DNA from: Chitinophagaceae bacterium | GTDB lineage: Bacteria > Bacteroidota > Bacteroidia > Chitinophagales > Chitinophagaceae | NCBI GenBank assembly: GCA_023251255.1 | Contig: JAHEZD010000042.1 | Coordinates: forward strand, 1 to 47,199 | Length of the DNA: 47,199 bases | Direction: 5' to 3' | Part shown: in pieces, positions 1-8,273 of the stretch | How positions within the stretch are numbered: the stretch's first letter is position 1 | Layout: every line of letters starts with the position of its first letter | Position numbers and translations under genes: made by a program | Notes under the pieces: generated by a model | The model's input: only the letters and a program-made list of their open reading frames with translations | Told to the model about the DNA's origin: nothing | Databases searched by the model: none

Positions 1-1364
1 TCCTGCACCAACGAAGGTGGCACCAATACCCCGTTGGTCCTTGTTCCAAATCCAATAGTGTTGTTTTGCCAGCCAGTGGTCGCAATGCCAAGGCTTGACG
101 CATCATAGATATTCCCTTCCGATGATTGTGTAAGTGATGTATTGGCTGCATTCATGTAAATGGCATTACCGGAAGACATCCTCAATAGGTTATTGGCAAG
201 CTTCACCCCTGTTGGCTGAATGGTTCCACCGTGAACACAACCCAGCACAACTCCTGCACCATCCACCGCATTAACAATGGTATTGAATGCAACAGTGCAG
301 CTATCGGCAGCAAAGTATTCACCTGAACCCACAGTTGAATCGGAGAAATTACCATTGTAGATACAGATGGATGCCCTCTTTTGATCACTGCTCAATGATG
401 CCCCATTTACTCCTTCAATGTAATTGTTGAATACTTTATGGCCTTTATCTATTATCCTTATGCCAGCTACCTGCCTTGTAGGGTTATCGTTCAGAATGAA
501 GTTGCCGTACACATCGCAATACCTCCCGAACCTCAGGCATATTCCCCCATTGCTGTTCCTGATGGTATTGTAACGGTAGGTGTTCCTATGCGACTTATTA
601 CTGAAAATCTCCAGCTCGCCAGACGTTGTAACATCCTCCACCAGATTGTATTCAACCATATTGTAGCCATCGCTTCTTGCGCTGGCCGCATCACCCACAC
701 GGATGGTTTCGCCTTCGTTGGCACCCATATAGGAACGGCCCTTGAAATAGTTTGAATCAATCCGGTTATAGGTTGAAACAGCTTTTGCCGGATAGGTTAC
801 AGGTGTGTAAATAACAATGATGGTGGCCGTACCATTGCTTTTGTTTACAAAAGTGTTATGGTCCACGCGGTGATGGTCCCCGTCCAGTTCTATCCACGCA
901 TTCTTTTGCAGTGCCGCTGTATCGGAATTGTAGTTGTCAATTACATTATTGGTTATCCTGCAATAGTAAGATGGCAATGTGGAGCCTTTACCAACTTTGA
1001 TCACGGAGCTCACACCAGCATTCCCGTTCTTGAAAATAAAGCCTGTGAGTACCATATTGGTTATCTGGAAAGCAAACTTGGTGGTACCGTTAAAAACCAC
1101 ACTGCCAGGAGTCTGGGCCTTCAACACAATAGGTGCAAGGGATGTGGAACCATTGGTATTCACAAAGCTTATCAGGTCAAAGTTGTAGGTGCCATTTGCA
1201 ACAGTAATTGTGTCGCCTGGCAAAGCTGCAGTCATCCTGTTCACCAGATCCGTTTTGGTGCTTACTGTATAATTGGCAGCAAAGGACATATTCACCAACA
1301 GTAAAAAAAACACTGTTAGTGAATATGCACAAGTAGTTGCTCTGCTTTTTATTTTTTTCTTCAT
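1..1364 (-). CDS. PL6-family alginate lyase / chondroitinase-B-like protein, C-terminus cut by window edge
   Basis: An open frame runs without a stop from ATG at 1364 to the window edge, about 454 codons, so the C-terminus is missing. A signal peptide (KKKIKSR start, hydrophobic core, cleavage near SFA) precedes a right-handed beta-helix. The PL6 signature is visible: ANEGETIRVG, then a calcium-site-like ELE, then SNKS and CLRFG. In Pedobacter chondroitinase B, Lys250 and Arg271 are catalytic and 21 residues apart; the NKS lysine and LRFG arginine here have the same spacing. PL6 enzymes beta-eliminate alginate or dermatan sulfate; the PL17, KdgF and PF05426 neighbours favour alginate. It starts 4 bp after the stop of the next PL6 gene, so the two are co-transcribed and probably arose by duplication. 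A T9SS sorting domain may lie in the missing part. Confidence 0.88.
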   Translation of the reverse strand, partial: MKKKIKSRATTCAYSLTVFFLLLVNMSFAANYTVSTKTDLVNRMTAALPGDTITVANGTYNFDLISFVNTNGSTSLAPIVLKAQTPGSVVFNGTTKFAFQITNMVLTGFIFKNGNAGVSSVIKVGKGSTLPSYYCRITNNVIDNYNSDTAALQKNAWIELDGDHHRVDHNTFVNKSNGTATIIVIYTPVTYPAKAVSTYNRIDSNYFKGRSYMGANEGETIRVGDAASARSDGYNMVEYNLVEDVTTSGELEIFSNKSHRNTYRYNTIRNSNGGICLRFGRYCDVYGNFILNDNPTRQVAGIRIIDKGHKVFNNYIEGVNGASLSSDQKRASICIYNGNFSDSTVGSGEYFAADSCTVAFNTIVNAVDGAGVVLGCVHGGTIQPTGVKLANNLLRMSSGNAIYMNAANTSLTQSSEGNIYDASSLGIATTGWQNNTIGFGTRTNGVLVPPSLVQ

Positions 1365-1368
1365 TGTT

Positions 1369-3225
1369 TTATCTCGCTACCACAAAAGGGTAATTACTTG
1401 CCCTTTTATCCTTTGTTATAATTTGTATATAGTTGATACCATTACTTAGTTTGCTTACCGGAATGGCAATATGGTTGCTATTACCCACTCCTACATCCTG
1501 CGTTTGCCCCAATACATTTATCAGGGTTATCCTGTCGATATTTTCTATTGATAGCAACTCAATTACAACAACAGAAGATGCAGGGTTGGGGTATATTTTG
1601 ATTCCTACATTGTTCGCAGGTTTTGTATCGCCCACCAAAGCATTTGGTGCTGCAGAACGGGGGCCGCAATTAGGTGTACCGGCTCCCACTTGGCATGATG
1701 TCAATGGCTGATTGATAAGAGTGCCAGAGGAAGTCAGTTCCAAACAGCCAACATCATAAATGCTCCCCCGTGTCAACCCTGTGATGTCCTTATTGTTCAT
1801 CAGCTTGTTGTAGGTAGTTATATGATTAACACTGTCGTTCCGCACAGCTTGATTGGCCACAAGCGATGGCGGCACCAGCATTCCATAAAGCCTTGTGTAA
1901 TTAAAGGCCAAGGTCTGTGCTGAAAACCCATAAAGTGGCACAATGCCTGTAGCTGCCAGTCCACTTGGCGCCTCGTACATATTCCCCAATGCAGTATCTG
2001 TTAAGGATGTATTGGTTGATGGGTCATAAACAGCAGAGCCCAAAGTCATCTTAATTAAGTTATAGGATATGGCAGCACCCTTCAGTTGATAGGTATACCC
2101 TCCAGCATTGTTGTAACCTATTGTCATTCCATGTCCACCAACTGCATTTACAATGGTGTTGAATGCAACAATGCAACTATCAGCAGGGAAATGGTTGCCC
2201 CTTGCTGCCACGGAATTTGTGTCGCTCAATGGAGATTCCCCGTTGTTAATATCGATTGATGCGTATTTGTTGATGGTGAATTTGGAATAGTTCAGCCCTT
2301 CGATATAATTATTGAAAACCCTATGGCCATTCTCAAATATCCTGATGCCATACTGTGTATTATTACTGTAGTCGCTACTGGAACTGTCCCTCAAAATAAA
2401 ATTGCTGTAAACACTGCAACGCCTGCCCCTGCGTAAAGTGATGCCACCAGCAGTATTCCGTAGGGTATTGTAACGGAAGGTATTGTTGCAGGACTTATTG
2501 GAAATTACCTCAGGGTCTGCTTGGATACCATTCTCAAATAAGTTATACTCAACAACATTGTAGCCATCTGTAGCAATATTGTAACTGGTGCCCAATCGTA
2601 TTGTTTCCCCTTCATTACTTCCCAAATAGCCCATGTGGTTAAAATAATTGGAATCTATTAAGTGATAAGTAGAAGTTGATTTCTGTGGAATGGTATTGTT
2701 ATCGTAAACAATGGATACAGTTGGGTCCTGATTGGTTTTATTGATGAAGGTGCAGTGGTCCACCCGATGGTGCGTTCCATACAGTGCCACCCAATTATTT
2801 CCAATGCTATCTGCACTGTTGTAATTGTCAATAGTAATATTTGTTACCCTGCAATAATCCGAATTGACATTGGAATTGTTCCTGAACTGGATTACCGAGT
2901 TTGCGCCGGAGTTGCCGCTGGTGAATTTGAAACCATTTATCTCAAGATGCGTTCCTTTAAATTTCAAGTAAGTGGAGCCAGTAAAAACAACGCCGTTAAA
3001 TGTGGCAGCCTTCAATACAATCCATGCAGATGTTGAAGTGCCATTATTGTTCGTAATATTAATCAATCCCCAATTGTAAGTGCCATTGGCTACTGTAACG
3101 GTATCCCCCGGCATGGCAGTGCCCATTGCAGTCTGCAATGAAGCATTGGTGGAGACAGTGGTGTTGGTAGCGTATGCCATGTTCAATAAGAATAGGAATG
3201 AAAGAAATGAAAAACATTTTCTCAT
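1369..3225 (-). CDS. PL6-family alginate lyase with T9SS sorting domain
   Basis: Secreted beta-helix lyase of about 618 residues. The frame extends to an ATG at 3249, but the ATG at 3225 (MRKCFSF) starts a cleaner signal peptide and is preferred. Counting from 3249, the PL6 motif SNEGETIRLG lies near residues 211-220, the catalytic-type lysine is K252 in SNKS, and the arginine is R273 in TLRRG. The 21-residue spacing equals that of K250/R271 in chondroitinase B. The last about 75 residues (IYPNP start, then beta-strands) form a T9SS type-A C-terminal domain, so the enzyme is probably exported and anchored on the surface. There it would make oligosaccharides for the SusCD importer encoded upstream. 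The next gene (1364) begins 4 bp downstream. Substrate is inferred from context; dermatan-type activity is not excluded by sequence alone. Confidence 0.9.
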   Translation of the reverse strand: MRKCFSFLSFLFLLNMAYATNTTVSTNASLQTAMGTAMPGDTVTVANGTYNWGLINITNNNGTSTSAWIVLKAATFNGVVFTGSTYLKFKGTHLEINGFKFTSGNSGANSVIQFRNNSNVNSDYCRVTNITIDNYNSADSIGNNWVALYGTHHRVDHCTFINKTNQDPTVSIVYDNNTIPQKSTSTYHLIDSNYFNHMGYLGSNEGETIRLGTSYNIATDGYNVVEYNLFENGIQADPEVISNKSCNNTFRYNTLRNTAGGITLRRGRRCSVYSNFILRDSSSSDYSNNTQYGIRIFENGHRVFNNYIEGLNYSKFTINKYASIDINNGESPLSDTNSVAARGNHFPADSCIVAFNTIVNAVGGHGMTIGYNNAGGYTYQLKGAAISYNLIKMTLGSAVYDPSTNTSLTDTALGNMYEAPSGLAATGIVPLYGFSAQTLAFNYTRLYGMLVPPSLVANQAVRNDSVNHITTYNKLMNNKDITGLTRGSIYDVGCLELTSSGTLINQPLTSCQVGAGTPNCGPRSAAPNALVGDTKPANNVGIKIYPNPASSVVVIELLSIENIDRITLINVLGQTQDVGVGNSNHIAIPVSKLSNGINYIQIITKDKRASNYPFVVAR

Positions 3226-3332
3226 AATGCTAGCTGCAATCGGTTTCATGTGGCTGTGTTTTGGTTAGGAAATGTTATTGTATGCAATCGTTATTGTACA
3301 ACATCAATCATTCCTCCATCCATCTCCTTCAC

Positions 3333-4526
3333 TTACTTATAGAAAAGTGTCACCAGAATATCCTTGTTTGAACCTTCTATTTTATCTGCCTTCTTCCTAT
3401 AGGTTCCATCTTTGAATTGATCGGCTGCAATCAAAAGCAGGCGGTAAAAATCCTGCGTTTTGTAAGGATTGATCTGCTTGTATTCCCAAGGCTTGCCCTC
3501 TACTACAAAAGGCACCAAGTAGTCAATTGCCTTTTTGATGCTCCGCCCATCGCTAGTTTGGTAATGCCATAAATCAATTCCTTTTGTTTCAGCAATAGTT
3601 GCTAGCCTGCTCCAAGCTTCAAGATTAAAAGTCGAGTAGCCCAATGCAGCAGTACGTTCCAATTCCAAAGGTTGTTTACCATCTGGTTCAATCTGGGATG
3701 CTATGCGTGCAAACTCATTTTTCAATATCCTATCAGCAACTTCATTTTCGTTACAGAACAATGCAATTGATGCCACTTGCATATCATAAAAAGTTCCGTG
3801 GTTATTTTTTGATTCCGATTCCTTTTTCCCATTTTTACTTGTGAGCATCCAGTGCAAATAATCTTTGAACCATTGCTTCGTTCCTTGCTCATCTGTTTGT
3901 TTCCATGATGCTGATGAACGCAATAACCCAATGGCATCAAGCACTTCTGGAAGATTGTGCGTATCTATGATTCCACTATATCCTCCTGTATCAATACCCG
4001 TTCTTATCTGTGCATGGTTAAGGTTGGGGAGCATTCTTGTAGCTGTATCCAAAAACCAGAAGCGTATCAGTTGAGTGCTCCTCACTGCATATTTTTCATC
4101 ATTGGTGAAATAGTAAGCCCACGATAAGGTTTGCACTGCAGCAATTAAGTTGTCAAAATTCTTATCATCACTCACTAGGTCATTGGCTGGGTTTTTCTCC
4201 CCGTCTTTTTTGATATAAGGCTTGCCATCAGGCTTGCTCGGGTCTGGCCAATAGTACCTTGCCATACTCATGTATTCGTGCATATTGCCACAGGGCGGAA
4301 CAAATTTTTTGTCCATAACTGAGCCAAATGATTGCCCCATTACCTTATCGGCCTGCTTGGACAACTGTTTAATGTTATCTTCTGTTGCCTTATTTAATTT
4401 TGCATTTTTCTTTGCTGCCGCCACCTTCTCTGCACTTACCAAATACAGTTGTGGCAACTGTGCAAACATTTTCTGTTGAACGCACAATACTGCTACCCAG
4501 AGGATATATTGTTTTAGCTGTTTCAT
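3333..4526 (-). CDS. Alginate lyase superfamily protein (PF05426 fold, PL38/PL5-like)
   Basis: A 397-residue protein with an N-terminal signal peptide ending near FAQ. The body looks like the alpha/alpha toroid of the alginate_lyase Pfam family: a PPCGNMHEYMSMARYYWPDP segment near residues 77-96, NLNHAQIRTG near 168-177, and KNNHGTFYDMQ near 241-250. In this superfamily the Asn-His pair (here N242/H243) and a tyrosine act in beta-elimination. The ARYYWPDP motif and length suit the PL38 type known from Bacteroides better than classical PL5, but I cannot separate them without alignment. Likely periplasmic, cutting poly- or oligouronate. It starts 2 bp after the stop of the upstream esterase gene, so the two are translationally linked and may act on the same acetylated chain. 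Confidence 0.75.
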   Translation of the reverse strand: MKQLKQYILWVAVLCVQQKMFAQLPQLYLVSAEKVAAAKKNAKLNKATEDNIKQLSKQADKVMGQSFGSVMDKKFVPPCGNMHEYMSMARYYWPDPSKPDGKPYIKKDGEKNPANDLVSDDKNFDNLIAAVQTLSWAYYFTNDEKYAVRSTQLIRFWFLDTATRMLPNLNHAQIRTGIDTGGYSGIIDTHNLPEVLDAIGLLRSSASWKQTDEQGTKQWFKDYLHWMLTSKNGKKESESKNNHGTFYDMQVASIALFCNENEVADRILKNEFARIASQIEPDGKQPLELERTAALGYSTFNLEAWSRLATIAETKGIDLWHYQTSDGRSIKKAIDYLVPFVVEGKPWEYKQINPYKTQDFYRLLLIAADQFKDGTYRKKADKIEGSNKDILVTLFYK

Positions 4527-4528
4527 GG

Positions 4529-5404
4529 TTAATTGGTAATGTTTAGCCCCTTGATAAATGCTGTGATGGATTTGCTCAGCTCGCTATTCTGTTCTTTTGT
4601 AAACTTACCATGGCCACCGCCCGGCTCGGTCACAAACTCGTTCTTCACACCTATTTCATCCAATTTCTTTTTCAGGTCAACAGATTGTTGATAAGGAACA
4701 ATAGGGTCGGCATCCCCATGAACAATAAATATGGGTGGACTAGTTTTCTTGACATAGGAAATAGGGGACATTGCCTCCCTGAATTGGGTATTCTCCGCAT
4801 CCTTGCCCAACCAGTTTACCAATGACCTGTATTTGGAAAAATTGGCAGCAGTCAAATCTGCCGGTCCATATTTATCAACAATGGCAGCAATGGTATAGCC
4901 CTTTACATTTTTGTAATCGCCATCAAACTTGTTGTCATTCTGCAATAACCCAGCAAGCAGTGCCAAATGCCCGCCAGCACTGCCCCCTAATACCACAATT
5001 TTATTAGGGTCAATATTCAGTTCCTTCGCATGTTGCACGGTGTACAAGATAGATGCACGAACATCTTCAATGGCCGCTGGTGCTGTAGCTTGTGGATACA
5101 TTCTGTACTCAACATTTACCACAGCAAAACCCATCTTGAACCAACTACCAAAACCTGTTTGGCTTTCCTTTGTACCGTGGTTCCAGCCACCTCCATGGAT
5201 ATTGAACACGACAGGTGTGGGCTTTGCAGCTTTGGGGTTAAAATAGATATCATGCTTCACTTGCCAATCCTTCCCCTTATTATAAACCACATCAATCTGC
5301 GATTCATAACCAACAGGATACTGTACTTTTTTTATGGCAGTATCTTCCTGAGCAAACAGGTTTACTACGAACAACATGGATAGGGCAACAAAGATTCTTT
5401 TCAT
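4529..5404 (-). CDS. Secreted alpha/beta-hydrolase, carbohydrate-esterase-like
   Basis: A 291-residue hydrolase with a signal peptide (MKRIFVALSMLFVVNLFAQ). The alpha/beta-hydrolase features are clear: oxyanion motif HGGGW at 70-74, nucleophile S142 in GGSAGGH, acid D233 in GDADPIVP, and H265 in PGGGHGKF. This is the BD-FAE/esterase_lipase pattern seen in polysaccharide esterases and in xylan and pectin acetylesterases. Inside an alginate locus the simplest role is removal of O-acetyl groups from acetylated mannuronate so that the lyases can act; this is inference from context. It overlaps no neighbour but sits 2 bp from the PF05426 lyase. The 210 bp upstream (5405-5614) contain no gene and no recognised motif. 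A peptidase S9-like activity is the main alternative. Confidence 0.8.
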   Translation of the reverse strand: MKRIFVALSMLFVVNLFAQEDTAIKKVQYPVGYESQIDVVYNKGKDWQVKHDIYFNPKAAKPTPVVFNIHGGGWNHGTKESQTGFGSWFKMGFAVVNVEYRMYPQATAPAAIEDVRASILYTVQHAKELNIDPNKIVVLGGSAGGHLALLAGLLQNDNKFDGDYKNVKGYTIAAIVDKYGPADLTAANFSKYRSLVNWLGKDAENTQFREAMSPISYVKKTSPPIFIVHGDADPIVPYQQSVDLKKKLDEIGVKNEFVTEPGGGHGKFTKEQNSELSKSITAFIKGLNITN

Positions 5405-5614
5405 GATTTCTTATTTATGTTACTAGCAATAGAATAAGCATTTAACTGTGACCGCATTGCACACTTAATATTATTCAGCTTATTAAAGCATGGGCACTGA
5501 AGCAACCCTGCTAAGATCAAAAACTACTTTATCTACAGCAGGTATACATTCCACAATCGAGCCGTTAATGATTTAACCACTTGCAAAGCCATCTGACCCA
5601 TCAATTCAAACAGC

Positions 5615-5959
5615 TCATATTGCAGGCAAAAAGTCTTCCCTCAAGGGAGAGAACACATCTATCAACATACCAGGTTCAATACAAGTGATGCCATGCACCA
5701 CATGTGGCAACACATAATACCCATCACCTTTCTTTATCCGTTTTACTTCATCTCCGATTGTCATGTCAAACACGCCATCTTCCACATAAGTAACCTGGCT
5801 ATGGTGATGTTCATGCATAGCGCCAGTGGCACCAGCTTCAAATTTTACTTTCACCAACATGATTTTTTCATCGTATCCAAACATCTGGCGTTGTACGCCA
5901 TTACCTAAATCTTGCCAAGGAATTTCGCTATCAAACTGGAACGCGGGACTGTGGACCAT
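5615..5959 (-). CDS. kdgF: KdgF-like cupin, unsaturated-uronate linearising enzyme
   Basis: A single-domain cupin of 114 residues without a signal peptide, so cytoplasmic. The metal-binding cupin motif is MHEHHHSQVTYVEDG (residues 48-62) with a second histidine at H89 (PHVVHG). The C-terminal DVFSPLREDFL (101-111) matches the KdgF family, where Asp, Phe and Arg of this segment line the active site. KdgF converts 4,5-unsaturated mannuronate, guluronate or galacturonate released by lyases into the linear keto form (DEH, also called DKI), a step once thought spontaneous. It lies between PL17 (monomer-producing) and the esterase/lyase genes, which fits. A palindromic intergenic repeat separates it from the PL17 gene, so its expression may differ from that of the upstream part of the operon. 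Confidence 0.87.
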   Translation of the reverse strand: MVHSPAFQFDSEIPWQDLGNGVQRQMFGYDEKIMLVKVKFEAGATGAMHEHHHSQVTYVEDGVFDMTIGDEVKRIKKGDGYYVLPHVVHGITCIEPGMLIDVFSPLREDFLPAI

Positions 5960-6037
5960 CTTTTACTTGTTTTATTGTTATGAGTTGATTTATTATTTTA
6001 TTGCCTAAAAATTAAAGCTGACGAAATATTGTTAGCG

Positions 6038-6105
6038 TGTCAGGTTGAGCTTGTCGAAACCGATAGCTTCTCATATAAAACGCCTTCGACAGGCTCAGGC
6101 TGACA
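6038..6105. repeat. Bacteroidota intergenic palindrome (REP/BIME-like), copy 1
   Basis: Inverted repeat with arms TGTCAGGTTGAGCTTGTCG and CGACAGGCTCAGGCTGACA around a short spacer. The same arms recur at 10938, 18592, 34923, 45906 and 46556. It sits between PL17 and kdgF and could form a stable RNA hairpin. Confidence 0.85.
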
Positions 6106-6143
6106 ACTTCACTATTTGCATCACCCTACTTTTCTGAACCATT

Positions 6144-8264
6144 TTAATTTATAGTTATGAATTGTTGCTTGTTATTGTACTGCAATTGAACGGTATAAAT
6201 TTTCTGGTTGTACTCAAAAGAAAAGGCAGTGCCGTTATCATCATCACTAACCAGTTTAATGTTTTTGGTCACAGGCATGAAACCAACAGTAAACTCCGCA
6301 ATGGGATTGTTCTTACCATGGGGCTCAGTGATGTTTACAAACGTGTGGTTACCGGCTTTCGGTTGTGTAATGATATAAGCCTTTTCACTTCTTAAATTGA
6401 ATTCAGGGTCATTTGCACCTAGGGTCACAAACTCAACCTGTGTTGCAGTGTCTGCCAAAAATGTTGTTGTATAAAATTTCTTGTTGTTGAGGAAGGTAAT
6501 TGCTCCATTTGCATTCCTCACCTTCCCTTCTGCATTCAACCACATATGCTGGTAACCATCGCTGGTGCCCAATGCATTCAATTGTGTCCTATTTGAATTG
6601 TACTTGAAGTTGATATTGGTCAAATGGCCCTGGTACCAAAAAGGCAGGTCATATTGATGCGTTGTTGCGCTTCTCACTTTGAACACATCCAGCATCAATG
6701 GGCTTTCTGCGCCTTCAGGCTGGAAGAGAATAGCTGTACGCAGCATCTTCACATCCTTGTATGCTTTGTTCTCTTCCGCACAAACAACTTGGTAACGTGC
6801 ATTGGCATCAAAGTAAACCAATGATGGGGACGATTTTTCCCCTTCTTCCCAATCTTCATTGTAGTGGGATGCTTTATCGGCCACCAAAGTGTTGTGTGCC
6901 ACGGTTGCCTTGCCCCAAGTATCATTCTCCTTTGTATAGCCACCACCAGTTTTTGTTTCCACATTCAGGAAACGGACTGCGCCATAATCGCTCAGCACTT
7001 CCACATTGTTATCATAGAACAGCAGATTCAACCTATCAAAGTGGCCATGCCCCATGCCCTGTGTACCTGCCTTCATCACTATGCAGGTCTGATTGTCGTT
7101 TTTTCCGCTTCTCAAAATACCCACGCCCCCACTTTTACCATCAGCACCATCCCTGATGAATTGGGACTTATATACAAAAGGTTTTGTTTTTCCTTCTGCA
7201 ATGGCTTTGGCTACCTGCAATCCTGCGTCACTGACAATAACACGCTTCTGTTGCTGCGCTATATCCAATAAATTGTCCGATGGTTCAATATCCCCATAAG
7301 CAATATCCACTGCATATACCAGTTCCTCTGTTTCATAGGTCTTATCCTTCAATGCATCATTGATAGGGAAGAAAACCTTGTTGGTATAGGTACATTGAAG
7401 GTCACATTGAACGGCTTTTTTCAGCAGGCCATTCCTGTATGCATAAATCTTCAGTTCAGGTTGGTACTGCTGTATGGCCCTTGCAAAAATGATAAACGGC
7501 TGAATGGCATAACGCAAATAATAAGGGCCTTCTTCATAATATCCATCAGGTGAAAACAGGTCGTCAATCTGTTTCAGGAAGCCTGTTTTGCCATCTTTCT
7601 TGCTGCCATGTAACGCAATGTCCACCCATTCCTTTTTACCGCACACATAACCGGCCATGCCCACGCCTGCCGTGCTCCATGTGGCATGGTTATGAATGAG
7701 GTTGAAAATTTTTGTATTGACAACTGACTGCTCATTTACAACAGGCGCCCATAAGCTATCAGTCAAATATTTCCTGTCATTTTCCTTGATATAGTCAAAC
7801 ACACAATCATATCCCTGGATCATGTACACCAACCAAACATCATCATTCAAATTCTGCCAGAAGATTTTTCCACCAGGTTGCTGCTTGCGTTTGGGATGCC
7901 TGCCCCAAGTGTTATACACCTTGGCATAGGCAAAGAGCATGTCCTTCACATATTTTGCATAGCGTTCGTCCTTGGTAAGTTGGTAAGCAATACCACAAGC
8001 AGTTACAGCTTTATAGTTGTTCTTGTGCTGCTCATGTGTGATGCCCCCACCGCCATCTGCTGGTGTAGGGGCATTGATGGGTGAAGCAATGGCTTTGTCA
8101 GCATCTTCTTTCACTTCATTGTAGGAAGACTTTAACAAGGGATATTTTGTAATGCCTGCACGTACAGCTTCCACATTTTTTTTTGTGAGCATGATGGATG
8201 GATGCGTTTGACCGTGTGCAGCCAAAGAGAACACTAGTGTTGCGATTGAAAATACTTTCTTCAT
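6144..8264 (-). CDS. PL17 oligoalginate lyase (exo-type)
   Basis: A 706-residue protein with a signal peptide (cleavage near AHGQ), most likely periplasmic. The N-terminal alpha/alpha toroid carries FWQNLNDDVWLVYMIQGYD (136-154), N192-H193 in HNHATWSTAG, and Y249 in EEGPYYLRY. In Alg17C of Saccharophagus the catalytic pair is H202 and Y258, also 56 residues apart. The C-terminal heparinase II/III-like beta-sheet domain includes GMGHGHFDRLNL (about 403-414). PL17 enzymes remove unsaturated monomers from alginate oligomers, supplying KdgF. Length is normal for the family. It starts 9 bp downstream of the two-domain PL6 gene, giving a lyase pair that would take polymer to monomer. Confidence 0.92.
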   Translation of the reverse strand: MKKVFSIATLVFSLAAHGQTHPSIMLTKKNVEAVRAGITKYPLLKSSYNEVKEDADKAIASPINAPTPADGGGGITHEQHKNNYKAVTACGIAYQLTKDERYAKYVKDMLFAYAKVYNTWGRHPKRKQQPGGKIFWQNLNDDVWLVYMIQGYDCVFDYIKENDRKYLTDSLWAPVVNEQSVVNTKIFNLIHNHATWSTAGVGMAGYVCGKKEWVDIALHGSKKDGKTGFLKQIDDLFSPDGYYEEGPYYLRYAIQPFIIFARAIQQYQPELKIYAYRNGLLKKAVQCDLQCTYTNKVFFPINDALKDKTYETEELVYAVDIAYGDIEPSDNLLDIAQQQKRVIVSDAGLQVAKAIAEGKTKPFVYKSQFIRDGADGKSGGVGILRSGKNDNQTCIVMKAGTQGMGHGHFDRLNLLFYDNNVEVLSDYGAVRFLNVETKTGGGYTKENDTWGKATVAHNTLVADKASHYNEDWEEGEKSSPSLVYFDANARYQVVCAEENKAYKDVKMLRTAILFQPEGAESPLMLDVFKVRSATTHQYDLPFWYQGHLTNINFKYNSNRTQLNALGTSDGYQHMWLNAEGKVRNANGAITFLNNKKFYTTTFLADTATQVEFVTLGANDPEFNLRSEKAYIITQPKAGNHTFVNITEPHGKNNPIAEFTVGFMPVTKNIKLVSDDDNGTAFSFEYNQKIYTVQLQYNNKQQFITIN

Positions 8265-8273
8265 TTCGTTGCT

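Noticed and set aside
1-1364. Apparent break-up of the first gene into several short frames on both strands
   Set aside because: Reading the minus strand by hand from the ATG at 1364 gives one uninterrupted PL6 frame to the window edge; it is cut, not broken.
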